Shown here piece after piece: positions 10,851-22,194 of a DNA stretch of 64,000 bases. The stretch covers positions 145,912,419 to 145,976,418 of the forward strand of contig OZ020611.1 in the NCBI GenBank assembly GCA_963971575.1, written 5' to 3'. The notes beneath the pieces were generated by a model, which saw only the letters and a program-made list of their open reading frames with translations, searched no databases and had not been told where the DNA came from. How positions within the stretch are numbered: position 1 is the stretch's first letter; every line of letters starts with the position of its first letter. Both the position numbers and the translations under genes were made by a program. This stretch comes from Liopterus haemorrhoidalis (Eukaryota > Arthropoda > Insecta > Coleoptera > Dytiscidae).

Positions 10851-11844
10851 TGAATACTTCTGTATTTTCCCGGACCTTCTTATACAGCCCGATTTCTTTT
10901 TTATACTTTAATGCCGAAGACATTCTATAACATTTTCAATAGGAACCTATTATAATGAAACAGTGTCTCAGAAAAGGGGAATATGTCAGGAAATTCTTCA
11001 CGCAACCAAACAACCACGCACGCAAAACTATTCTTAATTTTTCGCGAAGACTGCTTGCACTACGGCACTATGCACGCGTGCGCATTCTACTGGCACGTAG
11101 TGTGACCCAAGCAATTATACATTTGATTTACATTAAAGTTAAATCGGCACCACCGATTTAGTAGAGCATAACTAAGTGACCGCAACCTAATATAAAATCT
11201 TCTTCTTCAAGTACCATCTCCGCCTCGAAGGTTGGCCACTACATAGCAACCTTAACCTTTGATGCTATAATTCTGAAATGATCTATGCTTGACATTTTGA
11301 ACACACTCTTAAGTTTCGTAACCAGAACATTCAAAGCTTTAATATTATTTGTATCCATTCTAAAATTTCAGGTGACCGAATAACTCCATTGACTCCATAA
11401 ATTGTGTCTATATCCGCCTCCTGTTCGACATTCTAGTCGACAATGGTGTAATCATAGCGTAGTAGATACAGTTTTTAACGCCCTGGGCAAGGTTTAATAA
11501 ATTTGCATATATTTATTTCATAATGGGAAATATATATTTATTTAGTCCTTATGCTTTTTTACCATAAGGTGACAGGTAAGTTTGGAATTTAGGCTGGTCA
11601 GTAATCTATTCCAAAATTTTCTCATATTCTTTCCGTAATGTGTGTTTGCTTCTTCCCACTTTCTTAGAGTGCCATACTCGATGCTCTGAACTGACAGGTT
11701 CGTACTGAACATACTCCGAGCGTAGGCCATTTCCCCTCATACAGTTGTGTTGTGTCTGTTGCCTGTATATAACACAATCGTATGGGACCTACAATTTATT
11801 ATCGTGGAATCCGAACCACTAATTATTTTGGGGAAATTTGACTA
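10851..11844. other. Spacer, nothing recognised
   Basis: The small open frames here (10955-11161 plus, 11542-11730 minus) match no family known to me and lack coding-like composition. No repeat ends are visible. Confidence 0.45.
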
Positions 11845-11998
11845 GGGCTTTTACCTCGGTGGTTGCCCAATACCTTCCGAGGGAGAAACGGTCGAAAAAA
11901 TGTAAGGTGTTTAGCCGGTACCGGGGAATGAACCCTGGCCCACCACTCAGTAGCCCACACACTAACTAACTGAGCCACGACCGTTCTCGAATTCCCAC
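11845..11998 (-). repeat. tRNA-derived SINE (or tRNA pseudogene)
   Basis: On the minus strand the head reads CGTGGCTCAGTTAGTTAG, an A-box, and GGTTCATTCC, a B-box, with a T-stem of CAGGG against CCCGG (one mismatch). The body continues with CCGGTACCGGCTAAACACC and a CGACCGTTTCTCC that is complementary to the GAACGGTCG at the 5' edge. There is no tRNA acceptor end directly after the T-arm, so a SINE is more likely than a gene. Confidence 0.65.
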
Positions 11999-12600
11999 TA
12001 TATCCTTCCTCTTTTAGCAGCGTTATGCACTTTATTATTTCATGTTTTTTGGATTCTTTAAGATGCTCTTGCTTCTAGACCCCATTTAGTATCTATTTCT
12101 TCATTCATCTTGCACACATATTCATAGCATCATAGCTGTCCCTTTTCTATTTTTTATTCTACCGGTTTTGTACATAAGTTTTCTATACATGTTGTATACC
12201 TCTGACCTTAACTGTTAAATTTTGTTATGTTTTCTATCTTTTCGCAAAAAGTCGCAGTAGCCGCAGCTACTGAACAAAAATTTACTACAATAAGTCTTGA
12301 ATTTTACGAGACAAAAATAATGAATATTTGTAAACATAGCAATATTGATAAAAAAATAAATAAAAAAATACGCAGACTGCTCACATTACCCATGCATCAT
12401 ATCTAAGTTGAGAGGAATAATAGCTACTTTATATGATTATTATTTGTAAGTTATTCTACCTCAAAAGCTTATTGCGCTTTTTGTAATTTAGTTATTGCAA
12501 AGCAGCGTGTTTATGTAAAATTTTGTGTCTGTGAAAACTTGGAAAGACGGTGACAAATATACTTGAACTTTTGAAAGCAGCTTTTAGAAAAGACGAGGCA
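11999..12600. other. Spacer, nothing recognised
   Basis: AT-rich sequence with no open frame of interest, no inverted repeats and no recognisable repeat ends. Confidence 0.5.
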
Positions 12601-12619
12601 TGAAACAGCGTGTTTAAAA

Positions 12620-12935
12620 TGATTCGAGCGTTTTTAAGATGGTAAATATCAAGTAGGCCTTCAATTAAAACCGACGAAGAAATTACAAGTTTGTGAAATA
12701 ATCCGTACCAAATTACAATCGACTGTTAAATAGGTTTCAGAAGAAGCAGAAATATCATTCGAGTTTATCAAGACATTTTGACCAATATTTTGGACATGAG
12801 TCATATTGCTGCAAAGATTATGCCTTATGACTTAACAGAAGACCAAAAATAGTAAAATAGAACTGGTGGACGACCTTAAAAGAAATTCTTGAAAGAGCAG
12901 AAACCGACTTTGACTTCATAGATAACATCATGAAT
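12620..12935 (+). pseudogene. Mariner transposase N-terminal fragment
   Basis: Read across frameshifts, the plus strand gives an N-terminal mariner segment: VSEEAEISFEF (second HTH), ILTNILDMSHIAAKIMPYDLTEDQK (linker) and LKEILERAETDFDFIDNI, which normally precedes the TGDETW catalytic block. That block does not follow: homology ends near 12935. Frame changes are needed near 12765, 12850 and 12870. The lineage differs from the other mariners in the window. Confidence 0.65.
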
Positions 12936-13907
12936 TCAAAGTAATGAAATTATTTACGGCTCGAACGTAGAAAACAGAGGCTGAAGAAATTTTGACAAAT
13001 TTGAATTTTGACGAATATAAAAGTCATGTTGATCACATTCTTTGATTCTCAATAGATTATTCACCTTGAATTGGTACCATTCCAATGAACAGATGAAGCA
13101 ATAAGAAAAATTACCTTGGAGCTTTGAAGAGCTTATGTGAGTCAAAAATAAAGATATGGCCTGATAAATGCGATTGAGAGCCCAAGTTAGCCAGAAGTAT
13201 TTTAAATAAAAGGCCGATATTTGAAAATTAATTTTATTTTGTACTTATTTCAAATAACTCCCACAAACTTTACTTTTATTTGACAAAGTATCTATTATTT
13301 ATTTATCAAAAATATGTTTGCAAATCTCTTTCTCGAATTTCATCAACATGAAAGATTCTAAATTTTGCAAGTTTTTTGTCACGTGACCACTGTGCACACT
13401 GTACAAGAAAGTCAAAGACGAACGCTTTGTTCAGATCGTGCAACTTTTTATGTATGTTTGATTACATAAAGTCTGTCTCCTGCTACTTGTTTTGTACGAT
13501 AATATAAAAATGATGCATGAAGGTTTTGGAATGTTTTTACGTAATATAAAAGAAATTTTATTTGATGAGTATGATAATTCAGAAGAATTTTCCAAACCAG
13601 AAAATATTTTAGAAAAATTGTTTGAATATGCAGAGAGTACTGTTCCAAACATGACTACAAATCAATTTAAAGTACATATCCGCTTGTATCCAGACAATCT
13701 TGAGTCTTTTTGAGTGTATTTACATGTTCCATCATGAGGTTCGTGTCTGTACTATTTATTTTGCAAATGCTGCAGGCATAAACAATGATATCTTGATTGT
13801 TTTCACTCATATTGTTTTGTAGAAATAATAACTTATATTTTTACCGCGAAAAACACTATTGCATAGATATCCGCACGATCTGAACTTTTGACGATTGTGC
13901 AACACTC
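12936..13907. other. Spacer with an unassigned 73-codon frame
   Basis: A plus-strand frame at 13492-13713 (MYDNIKMMHEGFGMFLRN) is acidic and reasonably complex, but matches nothing I recognise and has no visible splice sites. It lies between the inverted 13-mers GTTCAGATCGTGC (13430-13443) and its complement (13873-13886), so it may be inside a degenerate TIR element. Confidence 0.35.
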
Positions 13908-13952
13908 GAAGATCATTCAACAAATATCGTGCATATTTGTTGAATGATCTTC
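13908..13952. repeat. Perfect 20-bp palindrome
   Basis: GAAGATCATTCAACAAATAT (13908-13927) and its exact complement (13933-13952) are separated by CGTGC. The flanks CGATTGTGCAACACTC and CGTGCAGCAC extend weak pairing. Confidence 0.95.
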
Positions 13953-15599
13953 GTGCAGCACAGAGCACACAAAAACTTTATGCCGAACGTTTTTTGTGTA
14001 AATTATGCAGAATGTGTAGATAATTAGCTTATGCCGAACGCACCTAAAGTAAAACGGCTGGTACAAGGAGTTGTACAGATTGTATGATGTGGTACCTAAA
14101 GTTCAGGGTCATTCGGCCCACCAACGATTCCTTTGATCCCTCGATAAGTCAATCCGCCCGTAGCATCACAGCAACGTATCAGATCACATTTCCCTTAAAA
14201 ATTGACCTTGCGGTTTGACGCTAATTATTAAACAGTATTTCAAAGGTGTTAGTTTAAATATAAAATAATGTCTTATTAATAATATTTTATGACGCCAGTT
14301 TGCGAATATATTTATCAATAATGCTTTGTATAACTCAAGGCACGTTTGACTATTTTTTTTTCTTTTCTTTTCAGTTTATTCAACATGTGTTGAAAAACAT
14401 AAACTAGGCACTTTGCCTAAATCCCATTGTGAACTGACCACTTTGCACTTGTTGCCGCACTGTTCAAATGTATATTGTATATTTATTACAACACTCTCTA
14501 CTTATAATAACATATATCTAGTTAAATAAAATAACGGGTAGTTTGTATTCTATTCGCACAGACATCTTGGACAATTGCCATTTGGACGCTAGTATGCATT
14601 TATTGAGTTAACTTTCTTTATAACTGTAGTAAGAACAATAAAGGAGTTTAAATTTCTTGTTGTGACAAGTGTAGAAAACTATGTACTATATTCTATTTAT
14701 TATTTACTAGTATTGTTGTTGGACTTATTTTAAAACTTTAAAATCTTGGCTCGATTTTTGGTATGTTTTCTAACATTAATATGATATGCGGTTATCTTTG
14801 GTATTAGTAATTTTTAACATTATTTAAGCGATTTTCCCTCTTCATCATCATTATCTCCCAGCTAAACTCAACCAATACCTCTGCCTGAACAGATGCCTCA
14901 CCATTACTTTTCCAAACTTTTCTGTTTTGGTGACAAGACAAACTTTCTATAGTGACAAGGAAAAGGGTGTTGATGCCCATTGCACCAGCTTTTCTTAAAT
15001 TTTAAGCATTCCTTAGATCGCAAAAATATGTAGCAACGCATTCTGTTACTAGGTATTTTAACGATTTAAGGAATGCTTCAAATCTTGAAAGCTTGTGCAA
15101 ATTGGAATAAGTCAATTTACTTATATATTGAGGATATGCATTTAAAGAAAGCGTTAATCGTAAAATTACTGTAAAGGCATACATTTAAATCTATTTAATA
15201 ATTGAATAAACACATATTCACTTATTAAATATAATAGAATAGCCTTTACAGTAATATTAAGTTTAACGTGTTCATTAAATATGTTTCCTAAATAACTAAT
15301 TATATTGACTTAACACCATTTTCCTTGTCACCACAGATATGTTCAGCGCATCCCCATTTATCATATCCATGTTTTCAGACAGTTTAGTTCTTCGGTGTAT
15401 TTACTATTTCGGTACTCTGCCCCTAAGAGGGATTCCACGTATAGTTCGTTCCATGGATCTTTGTGCTTTCAGCAGTTTTTGAGTAGAAGCATTTGTTAAA
15501 CTGAGACTTTCAGCGGTAAGTAAGTCCTAACAGATATATTATCCTAACACTTATCTTTTCAGTGTTAATTGTGTATTACCTTTAAAGAAGTTATAATTT
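13953..15599. other. Spacer with a small inverted repeat
   Basis: No gene is seen. ATTACTGTAAAGGC (15167-15180) and its complement (15242-15255) form an exact 14-bp inverted pair about 60 bp apart, possibly a small MITE or its remnant. Confidence 0.5.
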
Positions 15600-16038
15600 C
15601 AACCGAAAGCTGAACAATCTGGAGATATTCTTCTTGTTACTTCACTTCGCAGGTTTGGTTGTATCTGCCTATTATCACCTCATGACCCAGATATTTTTAG
15701 GAATATACCTGTTCGATTTGGCTATTGTCAGTCTTAACATTATCGCTCATTACGAGGTTCGTCATTAGTTTTGTTTTATTTAGATTAATTTTTAAGCCTG
15801 CCAGTTCAGGTGCATCCATTAGTTGGTGAATAATATCTCTGGTTTTATGGATACATTCCGATATCAAAACTGTGTTGTCTGTGAATCTCAAATGGTTTAA
15901 TTTAGCGCCATTTATGGTGATAACTTTTAAATCCCAAGGGAGGATTTTAAATATACGAGGGTTGCTATTGAAGATTTGCGGTTTAGCTGTTGTTTGATAG
16001 ATTTTGGATTCGACGAAGTTGTTTTTTGAATTTTTCAT
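15600..16038 (-). pseudogene. RTE-like LINE reverse transcriptase fragment
   Basis: The minus-strand frame 15697-16038 has LNHLRFTDNTVLISE, the palm region where active enzymes read FADD. It is followed by IHQLMDAPELAGLKINLNKTKLM, the thumb-side motif characteristic of RTE-type enzymes. After one stop the same frame carries on with KYLGHEVIIGRYNQTCEVK. The catalytic DD has become DN and a stop interrupts the frame, so it is inactive. Only about 140 residues of the enzyme are present. Confidence 0.8.
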
Positions 16039-16189
16039 GTTTTCTTTTCAAGTTAGTTTGTGTGAACAAGTCACAGAAATAAGTTGTGTTTATTTTTAAG
16101 TACATATTCAAAATAAAACCGTTTCTACTGAAAATGGAAATGACACGTACATTTTCGAGCCATGATTTTTTATAATTTTATAAATGGCC

Positions 16190-16560
16190 TAACTCGACAG
16201 CAATGATTTAAAAAATTTAGGAGATTTTTTGGCGATGAAGTACTATCCTTGGCTACGATAGAACAGCGGTTCAACGACTTCAAAAGAAGGCGCGTGTGGA
16301 TTTGAACCAGAAAATGCTCATACAACTTAATAAAGGCCAGTCAAAAGCTCTCTGCGACATAATAACAGGTGACGAAACATGGATTTATTACTACAAACAA
16401 GAAATTAAATGTAGTTATATACGTTGTTATCTTCCTCTTCCTGACCGCTTCAGTAGTGGAAGAAATGACTCATCCGCTTTACAGACCCGATTTAGCGCTT
16501 TGTGGCTTCTTTTTTTCTTTTATAAAGAATTAAATGCGTGAATTTAATAGCTCTGAAGCG
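16190..16560 (+). pseudogene. Mariner transposase remnant with two deletions
   Basis: The plus strand reads a first-HTH segment (LATIEQRFNDFKRRRV) at about 16240-16290, and jumps straight to QLNKGQSKALCDIITGDETWIYYYKQEIK with the first catalytic aspartate. After a frameshift it continues with HPLYRPDLALCGFFF and IKN, the third-aspartate region. The second HTH and the central catalytic block with the second aspartate are missing. The short stretch GAAGCCGAACCGAAGCCGAA directly downstream is an imperfect 11-bp tandem repeat. Confidence 0.7.
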
Positions 16561-17939
16561 GCGACCGAAGCCGAACCGAAGCCGAACCGAATCTGAACAA
16601 TGGGCCTAGTGCTTTTAGGACAGGTTTTATCCGAAACTTATTTTTACTGAAACTTATACGCCAGCATTTATATGACAATACATTTATACGAGTAGAAATT
16701 TAGAGTGAATTGTGACAAGTCTAGTTTATCTAGTTTAATTCTTTTTTGTGTTTGGTATTTGAGAAAAGAAAAAACAATATTGTAGATATCACTCGTGGAC
16801 CCTTGGTTGGGAAACGCTAATATAGAACTCGATATCAAATACAAAATGTTGGGGTCCTCGTCTAAGTTTTGGTGTGTTGTTCCAGGGTTCAAAAATACAG
16901 AAAATTATTTCCTGACACTTATTGTGAAGTTTTTGGCTTGGGATTTTCGACAGCTTGACCAACCCTGTTGTAGAACTTCTGAAAATTCGTCACTGTCAAT
17001 CACTAACGCCCTGTATTTGTATTGCGGTTCCTTAACACCTATAAAATATGTTAACCAAATAGCAATTTCGATAAAATTAGAGAATTCTAGTGTAAAATAA
17101 TTTAGAGCGATAAAACAATTTTATTTCATCCAGAGCAATTAATGTTGGAGTCATTATTGGAATATATAATTTAATTAGTAAATTTTTGTCAATATAGTGA
17201 ACAATATATTACATTTAAAACTTAAACGGCATTAACAAACATTTACAATAGCCATTAAATAGTTAACAAATAAAAACCAACTTTTGCCAATCAATGATAA
17301 AAACATCGTGTAGTCAAATAATATCTGGTTTATGTTACACATAATCCAATTTGACTAGCGTAGTAGTTGATTGAAATTTAATAATTTATAAATACTGGCG
17401 GCTTTTCAAACAGGAACTGTTACTGAAGTTAAACTATTGATAAATTTCATACATTATATAAATGCATTTTGGGATCACATTATACCGTACACTATGAGGG
17501 GATGTGGTATTATAGCACGGGCAGATAATTTTACGGCGCTAAAAGTTTGTTCATAGAATATGTAACAAAACAAGGATTTTCATATTTATATTTCATAAAG
17601 AGATGTAATAGGCCTAAATAAAGTTTCATATATTCAGAGTCCGGGCATGGTTTTGGCTTGTTAAGGTAGTGTTTTGATGAAGCAATACATTCTTGTTATG
17701 ATTATATGTTTAAATTCACTTATTGTCTGTAAAAATAAGATAGTGGTACGCTCGAAATGGATCATTCATAACCTGTTAAGATGCTTAAACCTATCGACCA
17801 GTGTCGTACAAAATATAAAAACGTTTGGTTATTAGTAGAATTATTACGTACTTAGTAGAATTCTAACATATATTTTAATCATCATACATCATTTAAATTA
17901 ACTTCTTTCACTGATTTCGCAGTAATTTAATTTAAACCA
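16561..17939. other. AT-rich spacer, nothing recognised
   Basis: A 101-codon plus-strand frame at 16795-17100 looks like no known protein. I see no repeat ends, long inverted repeats or splice-bounded GC-rich segments. Confidence 0.45.
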
Positions 17940-18715
17940 TTCAACACCGAGATATACACCGATGGCTCAAAAATTGACGGCAAAATAGGAGTAGGACTAG
18001 TTATTGAAGAAGAAATTAAAAAATCCACCTGCGAGATGTTGTATCTACTTACACGTCCGAAGAAATTGCGCTTCTGAAGGCTGTCGAGTACATTAGCAGT
18101 AATAACACACAGAGAAACTTAATAGTCCATACCGATTCATTAATTGTTATACAAAATCTACAGAAAATGTATTCAACAAACTCAATGATAGAAGAAATTC
18201 AACAAAAAACTAATAACTCTATTGCTGATTGAAATAAATCTCCATATTATAGGTACCATATCACGCGGGCATAACAAGCAATGAAAAAGTTGATATTGCA
18301 GACAAAGAAGCCATTAAGACTACGGAACGGATAGATGCCTATTCCAACTAGAGATTTTAAAACCATTATAAAGAAAAATATAAGAAATAGTTGGAATAGT
18401 CAATTATCAAAAAAGCCAGTACCCACCTCCGGCCACATACATTACTTGGACACACATTACCCACCCACAAACATCTATTCGAACATACCGAACCAAAAAA
18501 TGCGACACATGTGACACGATACTTACATCCAGACACATCTTAGCCGAATGCCCAAAATACACCACACAACCAACAGACAACCAAAATTGCAGACCTTACA
18601 ATAAAAGAAATTTTAGGCAACAACCCAGATTCAATAAACAATGTCATCTCATATTTAAAAAACATTGATGTATATAATAAAATAAAATTTTTATATTTTG
18701 TATTATAAGTATTGT
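17940..18715 (+). pseudogene. LINE RNase H and C-terminal region (I/R1-like)
   Basis: Translated with frameshifts, the plus strand carries an RNase H domain: EIYTDGSKIDGKIGVGLVI with the first aspartate, then TSEEIALLKAVEYI with the glutamate, and LIVHTDSLIVIQNLQ with the second aspartate. The C-terminal zinc-type region CDTCDTILTSRHILAECP follows at about 18500-18550. This order (RNase H then a CCHC-like knuckle) is typical of I- and R1-related LINEs. The equivalent region of a similar LINE is at 62880-64000 on the other strand. The 3' end is AT-rich (AATAAAATAAAATT, 18679). At least three frame breaks make it inactive. Confidence 0.8.
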
Positions 18716-18740
18716 CTTATGAAATGTACATACTTTGCAA

Positions 18741-19918
18741 TATAGGGGAGGCCTGGGAGACTGTGGACACTTTTTGTACTTATAGCCCTAAAATCCATAA
18801 AAAAGCAAATTGAATCGCGGTTTATATCTCGTTAGTAACTTTAGCTATCAGATGTCTTTTAACCATTGACTCATTACAATATTATAATTGCAACCAAATC
18901 TATGGTATTTAAAAGACAACCGTGTAACCTGTCCATTGTCTCCTCATCCCAAGGAGACAGTGGACTGAGCTTAGGGAGGAAATGGACAGCGTACATATAT
19001 TCAAAAAACTTTATTTTTCTACAAAAATGACAATACAATTATCCTCGTGGTAACTGAAACTGATAACCTGAACACATTTCCTACGAATATACTTAAAAAG
19101 TTATTGCAAGCTGTACTCTGACAAGTCAATATTAAAATATACCATCTCTTCAAACCTGGGCCTACTATCATTAATTGGCTTCGGTTGTACCGCCACAACA
19201 TCCTTGCAATTAATTGTGGCGTTTTCCTCGAGTTTCTAGTAACGTATTCATATGTCAAACGCCTTACTAATTTAGGTGTGAGCACATAAAACATTGCTGC
19301 AGATTTAAGTAAATATTCTTCCAATGCTGTCTCCATTTCAGGTGTGAGGATTTGGCTTTTACAAAAGTTTGGTTTGAATTCCATACTGTCAATTCCGACA
19401 TCTTTTGCCTTTTTTACATAGACAGCAAGTCTGTTTTTTGTTTTACTTCGTGACAAGCAGCACTTCTCCTGATGCTTAGATGACGGCTCTAAGAGACATT
19501 GGACAGTCCATTCTCTCCTGTCCATTGTCTCCTCAGTATGTAGACATACATTTTCAACAACAAATAAACAAAGATGGTGATATTAAAGTCGTTTTTATCC
19601 TACATCCCACTTTGGATGTTTCTACAAATTATAAACATCCAAAAAGTACCTGGCAAAATATGAGTTGAAATAAAACATTCATTGTTAAAATATATCTTAC
19701 GATGTGTACATATAAGATTACATGATAGTTACCAAAAATGAACCAAATGTTTGCACATTTTTTCAATTTTTTGTACAGCCGGCTGATGCACTTATCACAA
19801 TTGAATGGCTACTGAACGACTTTACAAAACCACTAGCAATAACGTGTTCTTTATGTGGTTGGAGATATGGACTTGTCCATTGTCTCCTCGTGTCCAATGT
19901 CTCCCAGGTCTCCCCTAT
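18741..19918 (-). mobile_element. pogo-like element with about 30-bp inverted ends
   Basis: The left end TATAGGGGAGGCCTGGGAGA and the right end TCTCCCAGGTCTCCCCTATA form inverted repeats of about 30 bp with three mismatches, continuing to GGACAC. A TA or TATA duplication fits. GTCCATTGTCTCCTC occurs at 18931-18945, 19520-19534 and 19875-19889, with related inverted copies at 18953-18965 and in the left end. These are probably transposase binding sites. The element is about 1.2 kb and keeps only the N-terminal part of a transposase. Confidence 0.75.
19019..19525 (-). pseudogene. pogo/Tigger-type transposase N-terminal fragment
   Basis: The 168-codon minus-strand frame contains AVYVKKAKDVGID, then ILTPEMETALEEYLLKSAAMFYVLTPKLVRRLTYEYVTRNSRKTP. 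That is the CENP-B-type second DNA-binding domain of pogo/Tigger transposases (LTPEME..L..YLL....MFYGLT....R.LAYE). A frameshift near 19210 changes the rest: the other frame reads SWQDVVAVQPKPINDSRPRFEEM. The DDE catalytic core is absent. The element could only move if a related transposase acted on its ends. Confidence 0.7.
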
Positions 19919-20074
19919 AAGATTTGTGGGTGCTAATGACCTTAGAAACTGAAGCACCCTTAAATAAATATATAAAAAAAACACATTCAACTACCAGCGA
20001 TAATTGACAAAATAATGCTACAAAATTAAATAATCTATATCATTATAATTTTATCTCAACATCGTCATCATCTA

Positions 20075-20595
20075 TCCTGTTGCTCCTTCTGGAGCATAGG
20101 CCTCCTTACGATGATTACACGGCATTATTTTAGAGACATTACAGTTGCCAGTTCTGTATCTTTTGCACTAACGTTAATTATATGGTTTTGACACTGTTCC
20201 TATCTCGGTCACGAATACCTTAGTTTCAAACTATATGGAAACATTAATTTCCATCGCAAACATTCTTTACTAAATCCTACCATTATGTTGGGTTTCTGGT
20301 AGCATTCTTTATTTCCATGCACGATAGTCCCTTGCTGTTATCTCTTACGTGAATTTTTTTCCTCCACTTATTTTTGTGCTAGTTTTTCTAATTTTGCCTC
20401 TGATATACGATGTCGAGAGCTTGTTTGGTGCTGTCACAATATGTTTTTTGGAGTGTGTGCCCAATCCACTTCAATTTTCTTTCTTTTATGCTATTGCTAG
20501 TTGGACTTGGGTTTGTAAGTAACCATAACTTCTTTTTTAACCTAACCTTTTGGAACCATTTTCTTTGGCCATTTAAGACCCATTATCCACCCAAT
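20075..20595 (-). pseudogene. LINE C-terminal fragment (RTE-like)
   Basis: Minus-strand translation gives KERKLKWIGHTLQKTYCDSTKQALD, then WRKKIHVRD and a final block around LVKNVCDG. It ends in EAYAPEGATG followed by a stop, the typical C-terminus of a widespread LINE group (WIGHTLRK ... QALDW ... GRPR.TWRR). Several stops and frame changes occur. The nucleotide signature CTCCTTCTGGAGCATAGGCC (20083-20102) marks the extreme 3' coding end. Confidence 0.7.
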
Positions 20596-20727
20596 TAGTG
20601 AAGCTTTCGACGTAGATTTATATACACATTTGATTGAATGATTGCACCATAGTCATACTAACAATTTTAAGGAAGCGAACGACACATAAATACTCGCAGA
20701 CAAAAGAATGAGAGTCTTACGATTATA

Positions 20728-22036
20728 CAAGGTGTCTCAAAAGAAATTTTATATTTATTTAGCTAACTGCGTGAACGCAACGTATCCGAGGGGCGCGGGG
20801 GTTATGTCAATCGGTAGCCTGGCTCTTGGGAATTCTGTCGCTATGGAGCGTTTCTCGGGAGCAGACCGCGCGTTATGCGTGCGAGAGTTTTACAAAAACG
20901 GTGATTCGGCGACTGTAGCGCGTAGAAAATTCTGCAGTATTCGAGGTTTTCGCCACTTAAATGATGCGCCAAGCATTCCTCTCATTCGACATTGGGTTAA
21001 AAAGTTTGAAGAAACTGGTACAACGCTGGATAAATCAAAATCCGGGCGACCTAGGTCATCAAGAACGGTAGAAAACGTGGAGAATGTTAATCAGTCTGTT
21101 CGTGACGACCAGAACCTTTCAATTCGGAAGCGCGCAAGTGCTTTAAATGTGCATAGATCATCATTACATCGCATTATGCACAAAGACCTAAAGCTGCACC
21201 CCTACAAAATTCAATTGGTGCAAGAATTAAAGCCCCAAGATGCCAGTCAGAGGCTTAATTTCGTAAATCAGGTGATTCAGCGATTTTCAACGTTTACCAA
21301 CATTTTGTTTTCGGATGAAGCTCATTTTCATCTTAACGGTCACGTAAATAAGCAGAACTGCCGCTACTGGAGTGCAACGAATCCTAAACGCAAACATCAG
21401 AAACCCCTACATTCGCGTAAAGTGACCGTATGGGCTGCGATGTCGGCGCGAGGAATTATCGGCCCTTACTTTTTTGAAGACGAAAGGTGGCGTGCAGTTA
21501 CAGTGAATTCAGAGCGTTATGTGGAGATGTTAGACAACTTCTTGGTACCTGAACTGCAAAACTTTCCTGGCTATAACCAAAGAACATGGTTCCAACAGGA
21601 CGGAGCAACTTCACACACGTCCAATATGTCTCTGCCACGTGTTCGTGAAATTTTCTCAGGCAAATTGATCTCCCGGAGAGGTGACATAAATTGGCCTCCA
21701 CGCAGTCCAGATTTAACCCCTATGGACTTTTTCCTATGGGGTTATCTTAAATCTAAAGTTTACGCCAATAAACCGACTTCACTGGCGCATTTGAAAGAAA
21801 ATATCCGTCACGAAATGGCAGCCATCCCTGAGTCCACCTGCGGAGACGCCATAAGTAATTTTACTGTTCGATTAAATGAGTGCCGAGAACGCGAGGGTCT
21901 ACATTTAGATGATATTATTTTTAAGAAATAAATCCCCAAAAAGTGTATTTAATAATTAATAAACATTTTTTCTATATACGGCTTACTTTTTTTTTAATCG
22001 ATCCACTAAATATAAAATTTCTTTTGAGACACCTTG
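20728..22036 (+). mobile_element. Structurally intact DD41D mariner
   Basis: The terminal inverted repeats are 30 bp and perfect, beginning CAAGGTGTCTCAAAAGAAAT, and are flanked by TA on both sides (20726-20727, 22037-22038). The element is 1309 bp with one uninterrupted transposase gene. It is the only DNA transposon in the window with both perfect ends and an open gene, so it is the youngest and possibly still active. It lies in otherwise unremarkable AT-rich DNA. Confidence 0.92.
20843..21931 (+). CDS. Mariner DD41D transposase, 362 aa
   Basis: This is a cut-and-paste transposase that acts in the nucleus on the 30-bp ends of its own element. The frame stays open from 20708, but that ATG is outside the element; ATGs at 20804 and 20843 are inside, and the second (MERFSGADRALCVREFY) fits the usual N-terminal HTH of this group. 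An HTH of the DUF4817 type covers about residues 4-60, GRPRSSRT (68-75) is the minor-groove linker and the second HTH is about 90-115. The catalytic residues are D158 (FSDEAHFHLNG), D253 (QQDGATSH) and D295 (RSPDLTPMDFFLWGYLK). There are exactly 41 residues between the last two, the DD41D signature. No stop or frameshift is seen. AATAAA lies just after the stop, at about 21957. Confidence 0.92.
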   Translation: MERFSGADRALCVREFYKNGDSATVARRKFCSIRGFRHLNDAPSIPLIRHWVKKFEETGTTLDKSKSGRPRSSRTVENVENVNQSVRDDQNLSIRKRASALNVHRSSLHRIMHKDLKLHPYKIQLVQELKPQDASQRLNFVNQVIQRFSTFTNILFSDEAHFHLNGHVNKQNCRYWSATNPKRKHQKPLHSRKVTVWAAMSARGIIGPYFFEDERWRAVTVNSERYVEMLDNFLVPELQNFPGYNQRTWFQQDGATSHTSNMSLPRVREIFSGKLISRRGDINWPPRSPDLTPMDFFLWGYLKSKVYANKPTSLAHLKENIRHEMAAIPESTCGDAISNFTVRLNECREREGLHLDDIIFKK

Positions 22037-22194
22037 TACTTTAAAGAAAGACGACAATTTGCTAAATTCATTGCCAACTTACAACATAGGAGGCGTATCA
22101 AGATTTGAATGTGGGATAAATGCGTATTATAATCGGTGTTCCATTGATTTACATTATGATTTTTTTTTACATGATTGGTTTAGTAATAAAAAAA

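Noticed and set aside
10955..11161. 68-codon plus-strand frame rich in Arg
   Set aside because: No family resemblance, and no transcription or splice signal was visible.
11911..11990. Functional tRNA gene
   Set aside because: A- and B-boxes are present, but the 3' acceptor strand does not follow the T-arm, and SINE-like body sequence continues.
13492..13713. Plus-strand frame MYDNIKMMHEGFG as a gene
   Set aside because: No family resemblance, no splice or poly-A support; kept only as an unassigned frame.
16795..17100. 101-codon plus-strand frame
   Set aside because: Biased, no recognisable domain, and no conserved neighbour; probably chance.
20708..20803. Upstream ATG of the DD41D transposase frame
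   Set aside because: It lies outside the element, before the TA duplication and left inverted repeat, so the start must be at 20804 or, better, 20843.
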